A stretch of 64,000 nt of DNA from Sphagnum compactum (GCA_965153455.1 OZ234502.1:1839267-1903266), one strand, 5' to 3'. Shown: positions 35,176 to 46,973, numbered from the stretch's first letter. Numbers and translations are program-made. Notes: generated by a model from the sequence alone, not told the origin.

Positions 35176-35544
35176 TTATGGTGTGTTCACGCTAATTGGG
35201 GGTTCCACTTCCATGGAACTCATTGATTGCATGGACGTGTCTTGACTTGGGGCCGTTGTAGCATGTATAACTTGGGGGGGTGCAGCAAACACTTGAACAT
35301 CGTTGTCTAATAATGGCATGTTTGAATTTGCATTGCCATTGTTAAACCTTTCAACATGCCAAACCATCATATCAAACAACAATTTTGAAAATGGAATTTC
35401 ATCATCATGAAGGAATTCAAAGGGGCCATGTTCGATTTCATCCTCATTTGGCTCATCTAACATTATGGGGTCCTCACTTGATGAGTCACTTTCATTTGCA
35501 CTTTCATCAACATCGGACATCAAATCTTTAAACAACATATTCAT
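35176..35544 (-). pseudogene. Acidic ORF downstream of hAT remnant, 122 codons
   Basis: This minus-strand open frame is very acidic and serine-rich (ESDSSSEDP, EPNEDEIEHG) and lies 140 bp beyond the last recognisable hAT piece on the same strand. Plant hAT transposases often end in acidic tails, so it may be the element's C-terminal tail or a second element gene. I recognise no domain. Confidence 0.35.
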
Positions 35545-35684
35545 TTCGTACCATGTCGTGGGGTTAGCCTAGGTCATTCTTGTAAGAGCATGCCACTAAT
35601 GTATATGTACACCAACTCTTCCGTTTGATTTGATGTTAACCAATTTTGCACTTTGTTATGGACAAATGAATATGAATTTTAATT

Positions 35685-36725
35685 TCATTCACATGATGAT
35701 GTAAAACACACTTGCACCAAAATGCAAATGGCAATGGGTCCAAGTGTGTGTCCACCAACTACAATCAAATCCCACCACTTGTGCGGGAGCAAGTCTAGGT
35801 CCTTCATTAGGGGGGTGTTAGAAAATGGACCTTGATTTTTGACAAAATTTGCAAAATCTAAGGCATAGGTGATTGAGGTATTAGCTATTTTTTGCAAAAT
35901 TCTATTTAAGGCCTCCTTTGCATCTGCATCATCATGTAGGCGAACTTCACCCAACAATTATGGATTGAAAATGGACCCTGCGTAATGTAGGTTGGTTGTC
36001 AACATCTTCCACATTTGGTAAAATTGATTTTCAATCACATCTACAAGGTTTGATGACAATTCCAATGGTGGATTTTGTAATGATAAAACATGTCGTTCAA
36101 TGTTTTCATGATAAACCATGCTCTCCCCATGCAAGGTTGCCATCAAATGCCGTTAATGACATTAAGACCGGTTCCACCATGTGTAGAAAGTTGGTACAAG
36201 TATTCCAAAATTCGTCTTTCCTTACGTTGGCTCAAACAGTTTTCGCCTTAGTGAGTGACTATTGACAATGATTGCCACGTAATAGTTGAAAAGAATTGTC
36301 CAATCAAGATCGACAATAATTTGCTCAATGGTAGCTCTGAGCTTGAATAACCTTTCAACCATTAAAAAATTGGTTGCAAACCGTGTTTCAATGGGGTTTA
36401 ACAACATTAAGTTGTTCTCATAATGACGAAAAATTGTTAGTGGCGCATGGTGTTGTCATATGAAAGAAACAACAACTTTCGCCTTTTGCACAATTCATTT
36501 TGCCCATGTTGTTTTTCCCCAATCTTCCAATAGCAAGTCTAGACAATGAACAACACAGTCTTGAAAATAAAGACTTGGAAAATGACAGATTAGAATGTCA
36601 ACCGCACTTCTCATGCTTGAAACATTCTTTATACAAATTTGTACAATGTTGTCAATTTTAATGGTTTCGATGTATTCAGCCAATGCATTACATATGTAAT
36701 GGGCCACCCATGATATTCCCATTGT
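35685..36725 (-). mobile_element. hAT transposase remnant (DUF659 and dimerisation parts)
   Basis: The minus strand from 36,722 reads IDNIVQICIKNVSSMRSAVD, then FPSLYFQDCVVHCLDLLLED, which is the DUF659 block with its CAAHCLDL-type motif. After in-frame stops it continues QKAKVVVSF and NPIETRFATNFLMVERLFKL (36,410-36,330), the landmark TRFATNFLML motif. Further pieces at 36,146-35,958 (LHYAGSIFNP) and 35,957-35,685 (KWWDLIVVGG ... ICILVQV) match the LHxAGxxLNP and WW motifs of the C-terminal dimerisation region. Stops and shifts at four places make it nonfunctional. Confidence 0.8.
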
Positions 36726-36729
36726 CCCA

Positions 36730-38425
36730 TGTCATTTGCCTATTTCCCAAAAAAAAATTCCATTGCATTGTGACGCCATTGAAATCATTCTTAGCACCCC
36801 TTTGTCATCCCTTCTCACTCACTGGTTGCTCAAAAATAATTAATTTAAAAATCACACCTTGGCACCTACACCATAACTCATAGTGTTCCCCGCTATTCAT
36901 CTATTGCTCGAAAAATAATCATTCCACCATGTCATCACCCCCCATAGTCATTTTTCAGTTTGTGGGTACTACAAGTTGTGGGGATCATGGAGACTTATTG
37001 TTTGAGCATTAATGCCTATGTTCATACTTATAAGAGTTCCTTACCAAATAAATAAATAAATAAAGAAAAAACATCCGGCAAGGAACAAGAGAAGAAACAG
37101 AAAAAGACTGAAGTTCAAACAAGAGACAACACCCCAAAGCACAAAATGCAAATGGGGAGTCCTAAGAGGAGAAATCAAGTAACCTAGGACCTAAACCCAT
37201 CACGAGTAGCACAAAGCAAGTTGTGCAAGGAGATGGGCGACACCCTCTGCCTATAAAATGAACATAAAATCAAAAGAGGAAGTCGTCCTTACCAGTTTAT
37301 GACACTATTTCCAAAGTCTCTTGTTCACAACAGAAAGTTACCCAAAGAAAGTAGGGTTGTGTCCTAGGGATTCTGTTCTAGTAATTCTCCATGTCACCAT
37401 ATTTGTGGGCCACGATGACCGCTATCCCATCAGGAAAGAGAATCTATTCTTGTAAAGGCCTTGGTGCTTTGAGGATGCATACTTAATTCATCTTTAGTTA
37501 GGAGGGTATGGGATTGTTGCTTTTCTCATTATGCTCACTTTGATATGGTTTTGTCTTGACACTGCTGTAGGTTTCTCTGTTATGAGAATATGGTGTGTGC
37601 TGACAATATGGTGTTTCACATGTCATTGGCATGATTTCATTTGTGCATGAAATTAATTTTTTCCAAGAAAGCCCAGAAGCTGTGAAACATTACTTCAAAA
37701 CAAGTAGGCTGAATTCAGCAGATTCACTGACCCATGATTCTTGCCACTTACTGTCCATGTCTTTGTGTTACTAGATATTCAATCAAAACTAGCAAGAGAA
37801 AATATCTTGCCATGCTCACATAGGACCAAGTTGTTAATTGGAAGCCGTACATTTCTTGCATATGTAGTCCAACACTAAATTTGTGTGCCTGAGCTTTTAG
37901 TCTTACAGGGTGCAAGACTAAAATTTCCATACAAAGACTCAAGCTTGCCAGTTTCATCCTTTGGGGAAGAATTGAGAATGCCCTTTCCCAAACACCTGTT
38001 CAGACCATCTCCGCTGCATAGTAATGAAATGGCATCTACTCTAATTTTTGGATGAAGTCTGCCATATTAAGTTGTGTAAAGCTCCCTTTGTACTGGTGTA
38101 TGTGCAGGATACTCTGACCACCAAGGGTGCCACGAAAAAGAATTGACTGTTTTTTATTGGCCATTTTAATGGTGTGTGGTGAAGATATTGTGATGATTCC
38201 CATTGAACAACTAACAATCCACAGCAAATTGGTTGCTAGGAATCACCATAGAGCATGTGTCCCTACTAGCTGAAGGGGCATAAGATGCAGAGTCAATAAT
38301 ATTTGTGCTGCAACGACTTCTAAAGCTGCAGAGCAACAACAAAAGACACAGTTACAAAAGCAACCAGCTTACAATAGATCAAGTTGTAGGTCTAAATGGG
38401 GAGAAAGTTGTGGGAGGTTTTGGAT
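36730..38425. other. Intergenic, nothing recognised
   Basis: The first 80 bp on the minus strand may be the start of the hAT coding region (a GAKNDFNGVTMQWNFF-like reading). The rest has only short ORFs with no recognisable domain. Confidence 0.35.
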
Positions 38426-38427
38426 CA

Positions 38428-38512
38428 AGAGGTAGTAGTTCAGTGGTAGAAGTGTTTTGGTAAGGTACGAGACCTCAAGTCAAGAGACTTCAGCTGCAAA
38501 TGTTGAGAGTAA
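38428..38512 (+). repeat. tRNA-derived SINE-like fragment
   Basis: TAGTAGTTCAGTGGTAGAAG resembles an RNA polymerase III A box with the D-arm of a tRNA. About 40 bp later, CAAGTCAAGAGACTTC is a degenerate B box. The stretch does not fold as a convincing tRNA: acceptor-stem pairing and a proper T-loop are missing. It is more likely the head of a tRNA-derived SINE. Confidence 0.3.
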
Positions 38513-38842
38513 ATTAAATGTTTGGATGATGAGTGGAGTTGAGATAACAAGGTTGTTGCTTATAAACAACAAGAGCAGCAAAGCCAATGCGAGAGCCATG
38601 TGGTTTGCTTCATCCCAATTCCCGAGTGTGTGGTGACTTGGGAATAAAATTTCTCCAGCTTCAAATGCTTCTTACCATTTAAGCTGCACAATTAATCCTT
38701 TTTTTAAATGCATAGGCAGACTCTTGATTTTAACTAAGAATTGCAGGTTGTTCATTGTTATGGAGCTGAATTCTATTTCTGAGAAACTGTAGATCTTTTG
38801 CAGTCAGCTCATTGTTATGGAGCAAGGAGGCATTCCCCGTGC

Positions 38843-39235
38843 TATATTTTGGCGACATGCTAGAACCTATTGTTTAAAAATGGCAATTTTCAAAAAACAA
38901 TTCCTCATATGTGGCAATCATGCTTCTTGATTGGTCCTTTGGAGAGCACTGTATCTTATGCATATTTTTAAGTCCAACGTCCAAACTCAGGTTCATGCTA
39001 TTTCAACCTGAACTTCATCCAAATATAATTTACAGGCCACTATACTTTGCTGAATCTCAGTTTTTTAAATGGCGAATTTTTGCATTTTTTCAACCTGAAA
39101 ATATGTTTTTGACACATACAAAGGATTTTTATGAAAAAACATGACCCCAATTCGCCAGATTTGAAATTATATATATATAATTTGGCAGATATCTACAACG
39201 GGTTCCAGCAGGTAGCCAAAATATAAAAGGATTCT
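38843..39235. mobile_element. Fold-back family copy (copy D)
   Basis: The left words TATATTTTGGCGACATGCTAG and AACCTATTG are mirrored at the right end as AACGGGTTCCAGCAGGTAGCC, then AAAATATAAAAGG. The interior carries CAACCTGAAAATATG and TACAAAGGATTTTTATG, as in copies A, B and E. It is about 390 bp and noncoding. Confidence 0.55.
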
Positions 39236-39239
39236 TAAA

Positions 39240-39855
39240 CTTTTCAACATTGTGACCCTGCACTGGACGTTCCACCAATGCAGGTACAGGTGGATAAATG
39301 GAGAGTAACAAATTTTATCTATTAAGCTGCTGGTTCTTCACTTCTAAGAGGGTATCACTTTTTGTGTTCTGAACTGGTTCTTCACTCCTTAGAGCCCCTT
39401 GACTAGAGATGTATTCCATCTAGTGCTGGTAGGATACAGTTCCTGTAAGAGCTGCAAGTCTATCAGTTATCCAGTTGCAGAATCGGATGCTAAGCCTAAC
39501 TTAGTTCTGTGATGCAGTTAGGAGGGGGGAAAAGTGGAGAGCCTCAAGAGATGCACTGTGTCATTCATATCTGAACATAGAGAAAGAGACTTCATGCATA
39601 ATGGAAACAGAAGCATTTTTCTCAACAGAATTACAAAGTGATGTTTGTATGTAGTATACACAACAAGCTAATTCACATGCTGTGCATTTATAAAACCAGA
39701 AGTCTGACAACATGATCTGCTTGAAACCTTGCTTTACGTATGTCACTAGGTACCTGAAAAGCTCAAGCATTTGCATTCAACAAAATATACACCAAGTTAC
39801 TACTGGGACCCACAAATCCAGAAATTTGTTTGTACTCCTCAAGAACTACACGGAA
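39240..39855. other. Intergenic, nothing recognised
   Basis: No ORF with a domain and no repeat noted before the minisatellite. Confidence 0.35.
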
Positions 39856-39860
39856 GGAGA

Positions 39861-40075
39861 GGTCTCAGAATTTGGGTTTACAAATCTCCAGGTTTCAGAA
39901 TTTGGGTTTACAAATCTCAAGGTCTCAGGATTTGGGGTTTGGAACTCTAGAGGTTGCAGAATTGGAGTTCAGAAATCCAGAGAGGTCTCAGAATTAGGGT
40001 TTTAGAAATCTCAAGGTCTCAGAATGCAGTTTTAGAAATCTAGAGGTCTTAGATTTGGCGTTTTAGAAATCTATC
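39861..40075. repeat. Minisatellite, period 29-32 bp, seven units
   Basis: GGTCTCAG-type starts fall at 39,861, 39,891, 39,921, 39,952, 39,984, 40,015 and 40,044. Units read GGTCTCAGAATTTGGGTTTA, then AAATCTC-like bases. The first two units differ by about two bases; later ones diverge, so the left end looks youngest. Confidence 0.85.
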
Positions 40076-40119
40076 TCACAACTCAGGAGAGGCTAAGAAA
40101 ATGGAGGTGTTGAGGCAGG

Positions 40120-41045
40120 CAATCATGGAATTGCATCCAACTTGATCTCAAAAGCACAACCATCAACAATCCTTCTCAGATTGGCAGCACCCACAAATGG
40201 CAACAACATGGGAGGCACTTCTATCTGATTGTGGTATGCAGATCCACATGGCAGAGATCCAGATGAGAAGAAGCTCTGCTAGTTCTCTTCATGTGGCAAT
40301 GCAGCAAACTTACAGACTTGCATCCAACCCGGTCTCGAGAGCACAAACATCCGCAATCTTCTTCAGGTTGCAGCCACCCACAAATGGCAACAACAAGAAG
40401 GGAAGAGCTTCTCTCTGGCCATTGCGCACACTCACAGAATAGCATCCGACCTGGTCTTGAGAGTGCAACCATCTACAATCTTCAGGCTGTAGGCACCCAA
40501 CAAATGGCAACAACACGGGAGGAGCTTCTCTCTGGCAATGCTTGGACATGTCATAAATCCACACAAGAAGCTCTTCAAGTTCTCTTCACGTGGCAGGCAA
40601 TGCACACTGTCATGGAATTGCATCCTTTACTTGATCTTGAAAGTGAAACCATCCACAATTCTTTGCAGGCAAGCACCTACTAATGGGCAACAACAAGGGA
40701 GGTGCTTCAGCTTCTCTCTGACAATGCTGCAACATGTCAGGCACAGAGATCCACAGAAGAAGCTCTGCTTTTGAGTTCTCTTCATGTGGCAGGCAATGCT
40801 GCAACATGTCAGGTGCAGAGATCCACAAAAGAAGCTCTGCTCTTCAAGTTCTCTTCATAAGGCAGGCAATGGTGCTGCAACATGTCAGGTGCAGAGATCC
40901 ACAAAAGAAGCTCTGCTCTTCAAGTTCTCTTCATAAGGCAGGCAATGCTGCTGCAACATGTCAGGTGCAGAGATCCACAGAACAAGCTCTGTTCTTAGGA
41001 TTCTCTTCATGTGGCAGGTGATACAAAGCAATGCAATGCAGCACA
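40120..41045 (-). repeat. Array of F-box C-terminal segment copies
   Basis: Degenerate copies of the last coding segment of the adjacent F-box gene lie head-to-tail beyond its stop. Minus-strand readings include MWIYDMSKHCQREAPPVLLP (from 40,564) and LLWISVPDMLQHCQREAEAP (near 40,745), against WIYDMSKHCHRQAPPLWLPF in the gene. A partial copy (NGQREALPFLLLPFVGGC) lies near 40,425 and another near 40,130-40,280. Between 40,731 and 41,000 the AACATGTCAG word repeats at 40,731, 40,803, 40,879 and 40,955 (72, 76, 76 bp). All copies share the gene's orientation, so they arose by tandem duplication of its 3' end. Confidence 0.8.
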
Positions 41046-41051
41046 TAGAAG

Positions 41052-42326
41052 TCATGGAATCGCATCCAACTTGACCTCAAAAGCACAACCATCAACAATC
41101 TTCTTCAAACCAGCACCCACAAATGGCAACCACAAGGGAGGAGCTTGTCTGTGACAATGCTTGGACATGTCATAGATCCACACAAGAAGCTCTTCTTCTT
41201 CTTCTTGATCACCACCATCTTGGCAGTGAGCAGCAGCACCACCATCAACCCATTCAATGATCACAACCACATCCTTGCAGACGAAGAATTTGGTTTCCAA
41301 GAAGAATAGATCATCCGCCTTTCTACTACTTTTGCTGCTACGATCTGTGATCGAAGTTGTCCATTTCCATTCAAGTCCTGCTGAGCTTCGAAGCTCCCAT
41401 ATGTCCAGCACCACCATATCATCATCATGATGCTGCTCCCGCGAAGTTCTTCTTCGACTGAATCCAAAAGCAAGGCTGCTCCTGCTCCGTCCAGAAGAAA
41501 AATCTGAATCTTCTTCTGATACAGCAGACTCATTCAGAACTTCTCTCCAGCTTTGCTGCCCTGTGACGAGAGGCGACTTCCGGATTGTTCTCGGAACCCT
41601 TGTTTGTCGAATCCTCGCCAACCCTTTGTACTGCATGTTGAAGAACCATTTGAAGGGTTTGCGTTCAAGAAGATGCATGGTCGCGTGACATCCTTTGCTC
41701 CAGCAATCGGTTCCGGAATCATAGACATGGACGCTCACCTTGGAAGCTCCCAGTTGCAGATACCCAAGAATGACGGTGTACTGTTTTGTGCGAGTGTCCA
41801 TCTCCATTCTCGCTAACAGAGGACAATACTGCATCCGCAGACGCGGAAGCTCCCGCCAAGCACCCGTGATAGGATTGCAGACTAGCAGTTGGAGCTCAGC
41901 TTCTTCTTCTTCTTCTTCTTGCTGCTGCTGTGTACAACCAGTTGGTGCGCACATGCACACCAGTCCACCAGCGGTTGCAAAGGGCTTACAACTACTGAGA
42001 GGGAGAGATGGTCTCGAGAACTGTAACCATTCATTTGCTGCGGTGTCCAGGACGTGAAACTCCCGAGAGCTTGCTTCTTCCGCCATTGGATCAGAGAAAA
42101 GCTCAGTGATGAGTCCGAAAGATGTGGTCGAAGAAGAAGTTGTTCTTCTTTCTTCCACTAGTTGCTGGAAGAAAGGCGAGCACACGAAAGTCTTCCAATG
42201 CTTGTTCAAAACTCGCAGTCGCAGGATATCTTTCAGTGGCAACCGCGCGAACGCCATCTCCAACGTATTCTCTGGTAGCTTGCTCCACAGAAAAGCATCC
42301 ATAGCCACTACTGTTGTTTCCACCAT
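41052..42326 (-). CDS. F-box protein, single exon, 424 aa
   Basis: The frame runs from an ATG at 42,326 to a stop at 41,052-41,054; the 14 codons before that ATG lack any ATG. Residues 10-55 form an F-box (FLWSKLPENTLEMAFARLPL, then KDILRLRVLNKHWK), the part that binds SKP1 in SCF ubiquitin ligases. The central region has LLVCNPITGAWRELPRL and a following HVYDSGTDCW, the pattern of plant F-box/kelch-type C-terminal domains that select substrates. Low-complexity Q/E runs occur near residues 135-145 and before the last 45 residues. The final segment (LLVWIYDMSKHC ...) is the one repeated downstream. Substrate is unknown. No intron is needed. Confidence 0.8.
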   Translation of the reverse strand: MVETTVVAMDAFLWSKLPENTLEMAFARLPLKDILRLRVLNKHWKTFVCSPFFQQLVEERRTTSSSTTSFGLITELFSDPMAEEASSREFHVLDTAANEWLQFSRPSLPLSSCKPFATAGGLVCMCAPTGCTQQQQEEEEEEAELQLLVCNPITGAWRELPRLRMQYCPLLARMEMDTRTKQYTVILGYLQLGASKVSVHVYDSGTDCWSKGCHATMHLLERKPFKWFFNMQYKGLARIRQTRVPRTIRKSPLVTGQQSWREVLNESAVSEEDSDFSSGRSRSSLAFGFSRRRTSREQHHDDDMVVLDIWELRSSAGLEWKWTTSITDRSSKSSRKADDLFFLETKFFVCKDVVVIIEWVDGGAAAHCQDGGDQEEEEELLVWIYDMSKHCHRQAPPLWLPFVGAGLKKIVDGCAFEVKLDAIP

Positions 42327-42369
42327 CTCTTCTGCTGCTGCTGTCGCCAACTGCTTGACAATCTTCAAA

Positions 42370-43155
42370 CTGCTGTGTGCATCAAACCCTAATCACAAAG
42401 CTTGCCCAAGGAGCCTCAAAAAACGCCTGTGCGAGCTACTGCTCTTCACTTCTCTTCCCTTCCTGACGAACAGCAGATTTTAGAATCTACTGCAACCTAA
42501 GCAAGCAAGCATGCTGCACAAGTCCTTCTCCTCACATGTTCTCGAACTCTCTGTTTGTATGTTGTTTGCGTTCTGCTTGCACACATGCGCGCACTACTGT
42601 AACGGCATCTTTCCATCTTTGGGTAGAGCGCAACGGCTTTGTTGTGCGAGGAGAGAGAAGAGAAGAGAGGGAGATCTGTCAGAGAGTCTCTAGTCCCTAC
42701 ACCGATGGTTGGTTCTTAGAGCATCTATAGCGGTGCTCAGTAGCCTCTGTGAGCCTGGGAAAATATTTCTCACATCTAAGTTTTAGTTATTTACTCTTTT
42801 TTTTTTGAAATGCACCGAATCAATTCAAACGAAATGAGGTTTTGAGCTAAAAGCATAAAACTAAAACTGAGACCGGAACTAAATGGGCGACTACTAATAG
42901 CAAACCACCTGGACCAAGTATTGTGATTGGCAGATCACAAACAGGGAGCAGCAGTCAGATCATATTTATTACACTCTTCTCTCGCAGGTCTGGGCAGGTG
43001 TTAGGCTTCGCTGTGCCTTTCACCAGCCTCAGCAAACTGTGCACAACTTTAAACGTTTTGCTGAGCATCTCTCGAACGGTTCTCAGTATGTGACCCTACT
43101 AAAACATTCTCACATCCACGGTTAGTTATTTACTCTTTTCTAACGGCACCCATAA
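42370..43155. other. 5' flank of F-box gene and left flanking repeat
   Basis: The first few hundred bases should hold the F-box leader and promoter. The part from about 42,877 to 43,070 is a direct copy of 46,560-46,745, entered separately. No other gene is visible. Confidence 0.45.
42877..43070 (+). repeat. Left copy of direct repeat flanking the large array
   Basis: Shared words with 46,560-46,745 in the same order include GACTACTAATA, CAAACCACCTGGA, CAAACAGGGAGCAG against GAAACAGGGAGCAG, and AGCAAACTGTGCA. I estimate about 80 percent similarity by eye. The pair brackets the five-copy array. Confidence 0.7.
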
Positions 43156-43160
43156 AACTA

Positions 43161-46100
43161 TACGAGTGTTGTGACCCGTGGCGTAGCCACTCCAGCCACC
43201 CCTGACACCTCGCCTAGCCCCTCGCAGCGGCTGCCCTGGTCGCTGTTTTTTTTGGCCTCTCTGAGGACCTCGTTTCAGGACCCTAACAACGGGTTTTTTC
43301 TTTGAGGACCTCGTTTCATGTCCCTAATGACGGGTTTTCTTTCTGGGAACTTCGTTTCAGGTCCGTCTCGAGGTCTGGACCAGGTACTGAGAATCTCGAT
43401 TCAGGTCTTTTACCGAGGATTTTGGCCACCTCGGTTCAGGTCCTCGAAGGTTTTGAGGACCTCGCTCGTTTCAGGACCTCGTCTTGTTTTTCTTCTTCTT
43501 CTTGGGGATGTGGTTTAGGGGTTTAAGACAGACAGACGAACAGACGAGATCTGGGTTTCAGGACCTCGACAGATGGAAAGACGAGATCTGGGTTTCAGGA
43601 CCTCGACAGATGGAAAGACGGAATCTGAGTTTCAAGACCTCGGTAGACAGACAAACAGACACCACGTTTGCTTTTATATATAAGATATAGGATTATGCTT
43701 TTATATATAGGATTATATGTGCCATGGGTGCTGATTTTATGCCCTGATTATCACCTCACCTATCTTATTTTGCCATCTACTACAGACCAGCTCCACAGGG
43801 AACGGGCAGTGACTGGAAGAATCTTTCAGGCATTGCCCAATTTTTGTCCACACAGACAGACAGACACCACGTTTGCTTTTATACGAGTGTTGTGACTCGT
43901 GGCGTAGCCATTCCAGCCACCCGTGGCACCTCGCCCGGCCCCCCGCAGCGGCTGCCCTGGCCGCTGTTTTTTTTTGCCTCTCTGAGGACCTCGTTTCAGG
44001 ACCCTAACGACGGGTTTTCTCTTTGAGGACCTCGTTTCAGGTCCCCAACGACGGGTTTTCTTTCTGGGAACCTCGTTTCAGGTCCGTCTTGAGGTTTGGA
44101 CCGGGTACTGAGAATCTCGATTCAGGTCCTTTACCGAGGATTCTGGCCACCTCAGTTCAGGTCCTCGAAGGTTTTGAGGACCTCGTTCGTTTCAGGACCT
44201 CGTCTTGTTTTTCTTCTTCTTCTTGGGGATGTGGTTTAGGGGTTTAAGACAGACAGACGAACAGACGGGATCTGGGTTTCAGGACCTCGATAGATGGAAA
44301 GACGGGATCTGGGTTTCAAGACTTCGGCAGACAGACAAACAGACACCACGTTTGCTTTTATATATAAGATATATGATTATGCTTTTATATATAGGATTAT
44401 ATGTGCCATGGGTGCTGATTTTGTGCCCCGATTATCACCTCACCTATCTTATTTTGCCATCTACTACAGACCAGCTCCACAGGGAACGGGCAATGACTGG
44501 AAGAATCTTTCAGGCATTGCCCAATTTTTGTCCACACAGACAGACAGACACCACGTTTGCTTTTATACGAGTGTTGTGACCCGTGGCGTAACCACTCCAG
44601 CCACCCGTGGCACCTCGCCCGGCCCCCCGCAGCGGCTGCCCTGGCCGCTGTTTTTTTTGGCCTCTCTGAGGACCTCGTTTCAGGACCCTAACGACGGGTT
44701 TTCTCTCTGAGGACCTCGTTTCAGGTCCCCAATGACGGGTTTTCTTTCTGGGAACCTCGTTTCAGGTCCGTCTCGAGGTGTGGACCGGGTACTGAGAATC
44801 TTGATTCAGGTCCTTTACTGAGGATTCTGGCCACCTCGGTTCAGGTCCTCGAAGGTTTTGAGGACCTCGCTCGTTTCAGGACCTCGTCTTGTTTTTCTTC
44901 TTCTTATTGGGGATGTGGTTTAGGGGTTTAAGACAGACAAACGAACAGACGGGATCTGGGTTTCAGGACCTCGGTAGAGAGACAGACAGACACCACGTTT
45001 GCTTTTATATATAAGATATAAGATTATGCTTTTATATATAGGATTATATGTGCCATGGGTGCTGATTTTGTGCCCTGATTATCACCTCACCTATCTTATT
45101 TTGCCATCTACTACAGACCACCTCCACAGGGAACGGGCAATGACTTGAAGAATCTTTTAGGCATTGTCTAATTTTTGTCCACACAGACAGACAGACACCA
45201 AGTTTGCTTTTATACGAGTGTTGTGACCCGTGGCGTAGCCACTCCAGCCACCCGTGGCACCTTGCCCGGCCCCCCGCAGCGGCTGCCCTGGCCGCTGTTT
45301 CTTTTGGCTTCTCTGAGGACCTCGTTTCAGGACCCTAACAATGGGTTTTCTCTCTGAGGACCTCGTTTCAGGTCCCCAACGACGGGTTTTCTTTTTGGGA
45401 ACCTCGTTTCAGGTCCGTCTCGAAGTCTGGACCGGGTACTGAGAATCTCGATTCAGGTCCTTTACCGAGGATTCTGGCCACCTCGGTTCAGGTCCTCGAA
45501 GGTTTTGAGGACCTCGCTCGTTTCAGGACCTCATCTTGTTTTTCTTCTTCTTCTTGGGGATGTGGTTTAGGGGTTTAAGACAGACAGACGAACAGACGAG
45601 ATCTGGGTTTCAGGACCTCGATAGATGGAAAGACGGGATCTGAGTTTCAGGACCTCGGTAAACAGACAGACAGACACCACGTTTGCTTTTATATATAAGA
45701 TATAGGATTATGCTTTTATATATAAGATTATATGTGCCATGGGTGTTGATTTTGTGCCCTGATTATCACCTCACCTATCTTATTTTGCCATCTACTACAG
45801 ACCAACTCCACAGGAACGGGCAATGATTGGAAGAATCTTTCAGGCATTGCCCAATTTTTGTCCACACAGACAGACAGACACCACGTTTGCTTTTATACGA
45901 GTGTTGTGACCCGTGGCGTAACCACTCCAGCCACCCGTGGCACCTCGCTCGGCCCCCCGCAGCGGCTGCCCTGGCCGCTGTTTTTTTTGGCCTCTCTGAG
46001 GATCTCGTTTCAGGACCCTAACGACGGGTTTTCTCTCTGAGGACCTCGTTTCAGGTCCCCAACGACGGGTTTTCTTTCTGGGAACCTCGTTTCAGGTCCG

Positions 46101-46540
46101 TCTCGAGGTGTGGATCGGGTATTGAGAATCTCGATTCAGGTCCTTTACCGAGGATTCTGGCCACCTCGGTTCAGGTCCTCGAAGGTTTTGAGGACCTCGC
46201 TCGTTTCAAAACCTCGTCTTGTTTTTCTTCTTCTTCTTGGGGATGTGGTTTAGGGGTTTAAGACAGACAGACGAACAGACGGGATCTGAATTTCAAGACC
46301 TCGACAGACGGACAGACGAGATTTGAATTTCAGGACCTCGACACACACACACACACACCGTATATAGGATTATATGTGCCATGGGTGCTGATTTTGTGCC
46401 CTGATTATCACCTCACCTATCTTATTTTGCCATCTACTACAGACCAGCTCCACAGGGAACGGGCAGTGACTGAAAGAATCTTCCAGGCACTGCCCAATTT
46501 TTGTCCACACAGACAGACACCATGTTTGCTTTTATATATA
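43161..46540 (+). repeat. Five-copy tandem array, unit 647-721 bp
   Basis: The word TACGAGTGTTGTGACCCGTG begins units at 43,161, 43,882, 44,566, 45,213 and 45,896 (the second unit has GACTCGTG). Unit lengths are 721, 684, 647 and 683 bp, and the fifth is about 645 bp with an altered end. Each unit has three CCTCGTTTCAGG subrepeats spaced about 43 bp apart, CAGACAGACGAACAGACG runs, and a TTTTATATATAAGATATA segment. Copies are highly similar, so the array is young. Open frames of 60-140 codons repeat in each unit but shift between units and carry no domain, so I do not call genes in them. Confidence 0.9.
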
Positions 46541-46559
46541 AGATATAAGATGCTGGGAC

Positions 46560-46745
46560 TGCAAATAGATGGGAGACTACTAATAACAAACCACCTGGAT
46601 CAAGCATTATGATTGGCCAATCAGAAACAGGGAGCAGTAGTCATATCGTAGTTAATACTCTCTCTTCTGTGGCAGGTGTGTTAAGCTTTGCTGTGTCTTT
46701 TACCAGCAAACTGTGCAAAAACGCTGGGCCACAACCGTTTTGCTG
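46560..46745 (+). repeat. Right copy of direct repeat flanking the large array
   Basis: Same-orientation partner of 42,877-43,070. Its outer edge continues toward the small ORF at 46,974, so it may lie in that transcription unit's promoter. Confidence 0.7.
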
Positions 46746-46973
46746 ACCCATACCGGCAGCCAGAGAAGGTCATCAGGAGGAGGCGCGGTAGCCGTTACAA
46801 CAAAACACACATCTCTTTGCACCATTCCCAGGACAGCAACTGCTTGAGTTCTTTTTCACAGAGAATGTATGCAAGAGGACCTTGTGAAGGTAAAGCAAGC
46901 GGAAGGGATTGTGTGATTTGTTTTAGTCAGCGAGATTGCGAAAATTTAGATCGTGATCACGTTCCAAAGGGGG

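Noticed and set aside
41553-42483. Plus-strand open frames opposite the F-box gene
   Set aside because: They are antisense shadows of a 424-codon gene with a clear F-box; they carry no domain.
43161-46540. CRISPR-like or LTR-like reading of the repeated array
   Set aside because: Units are 650-720 bp head-to-tail copies without unique spacers, and no reverse transcriptase or primer-binding site is visible between the flanking repeats.
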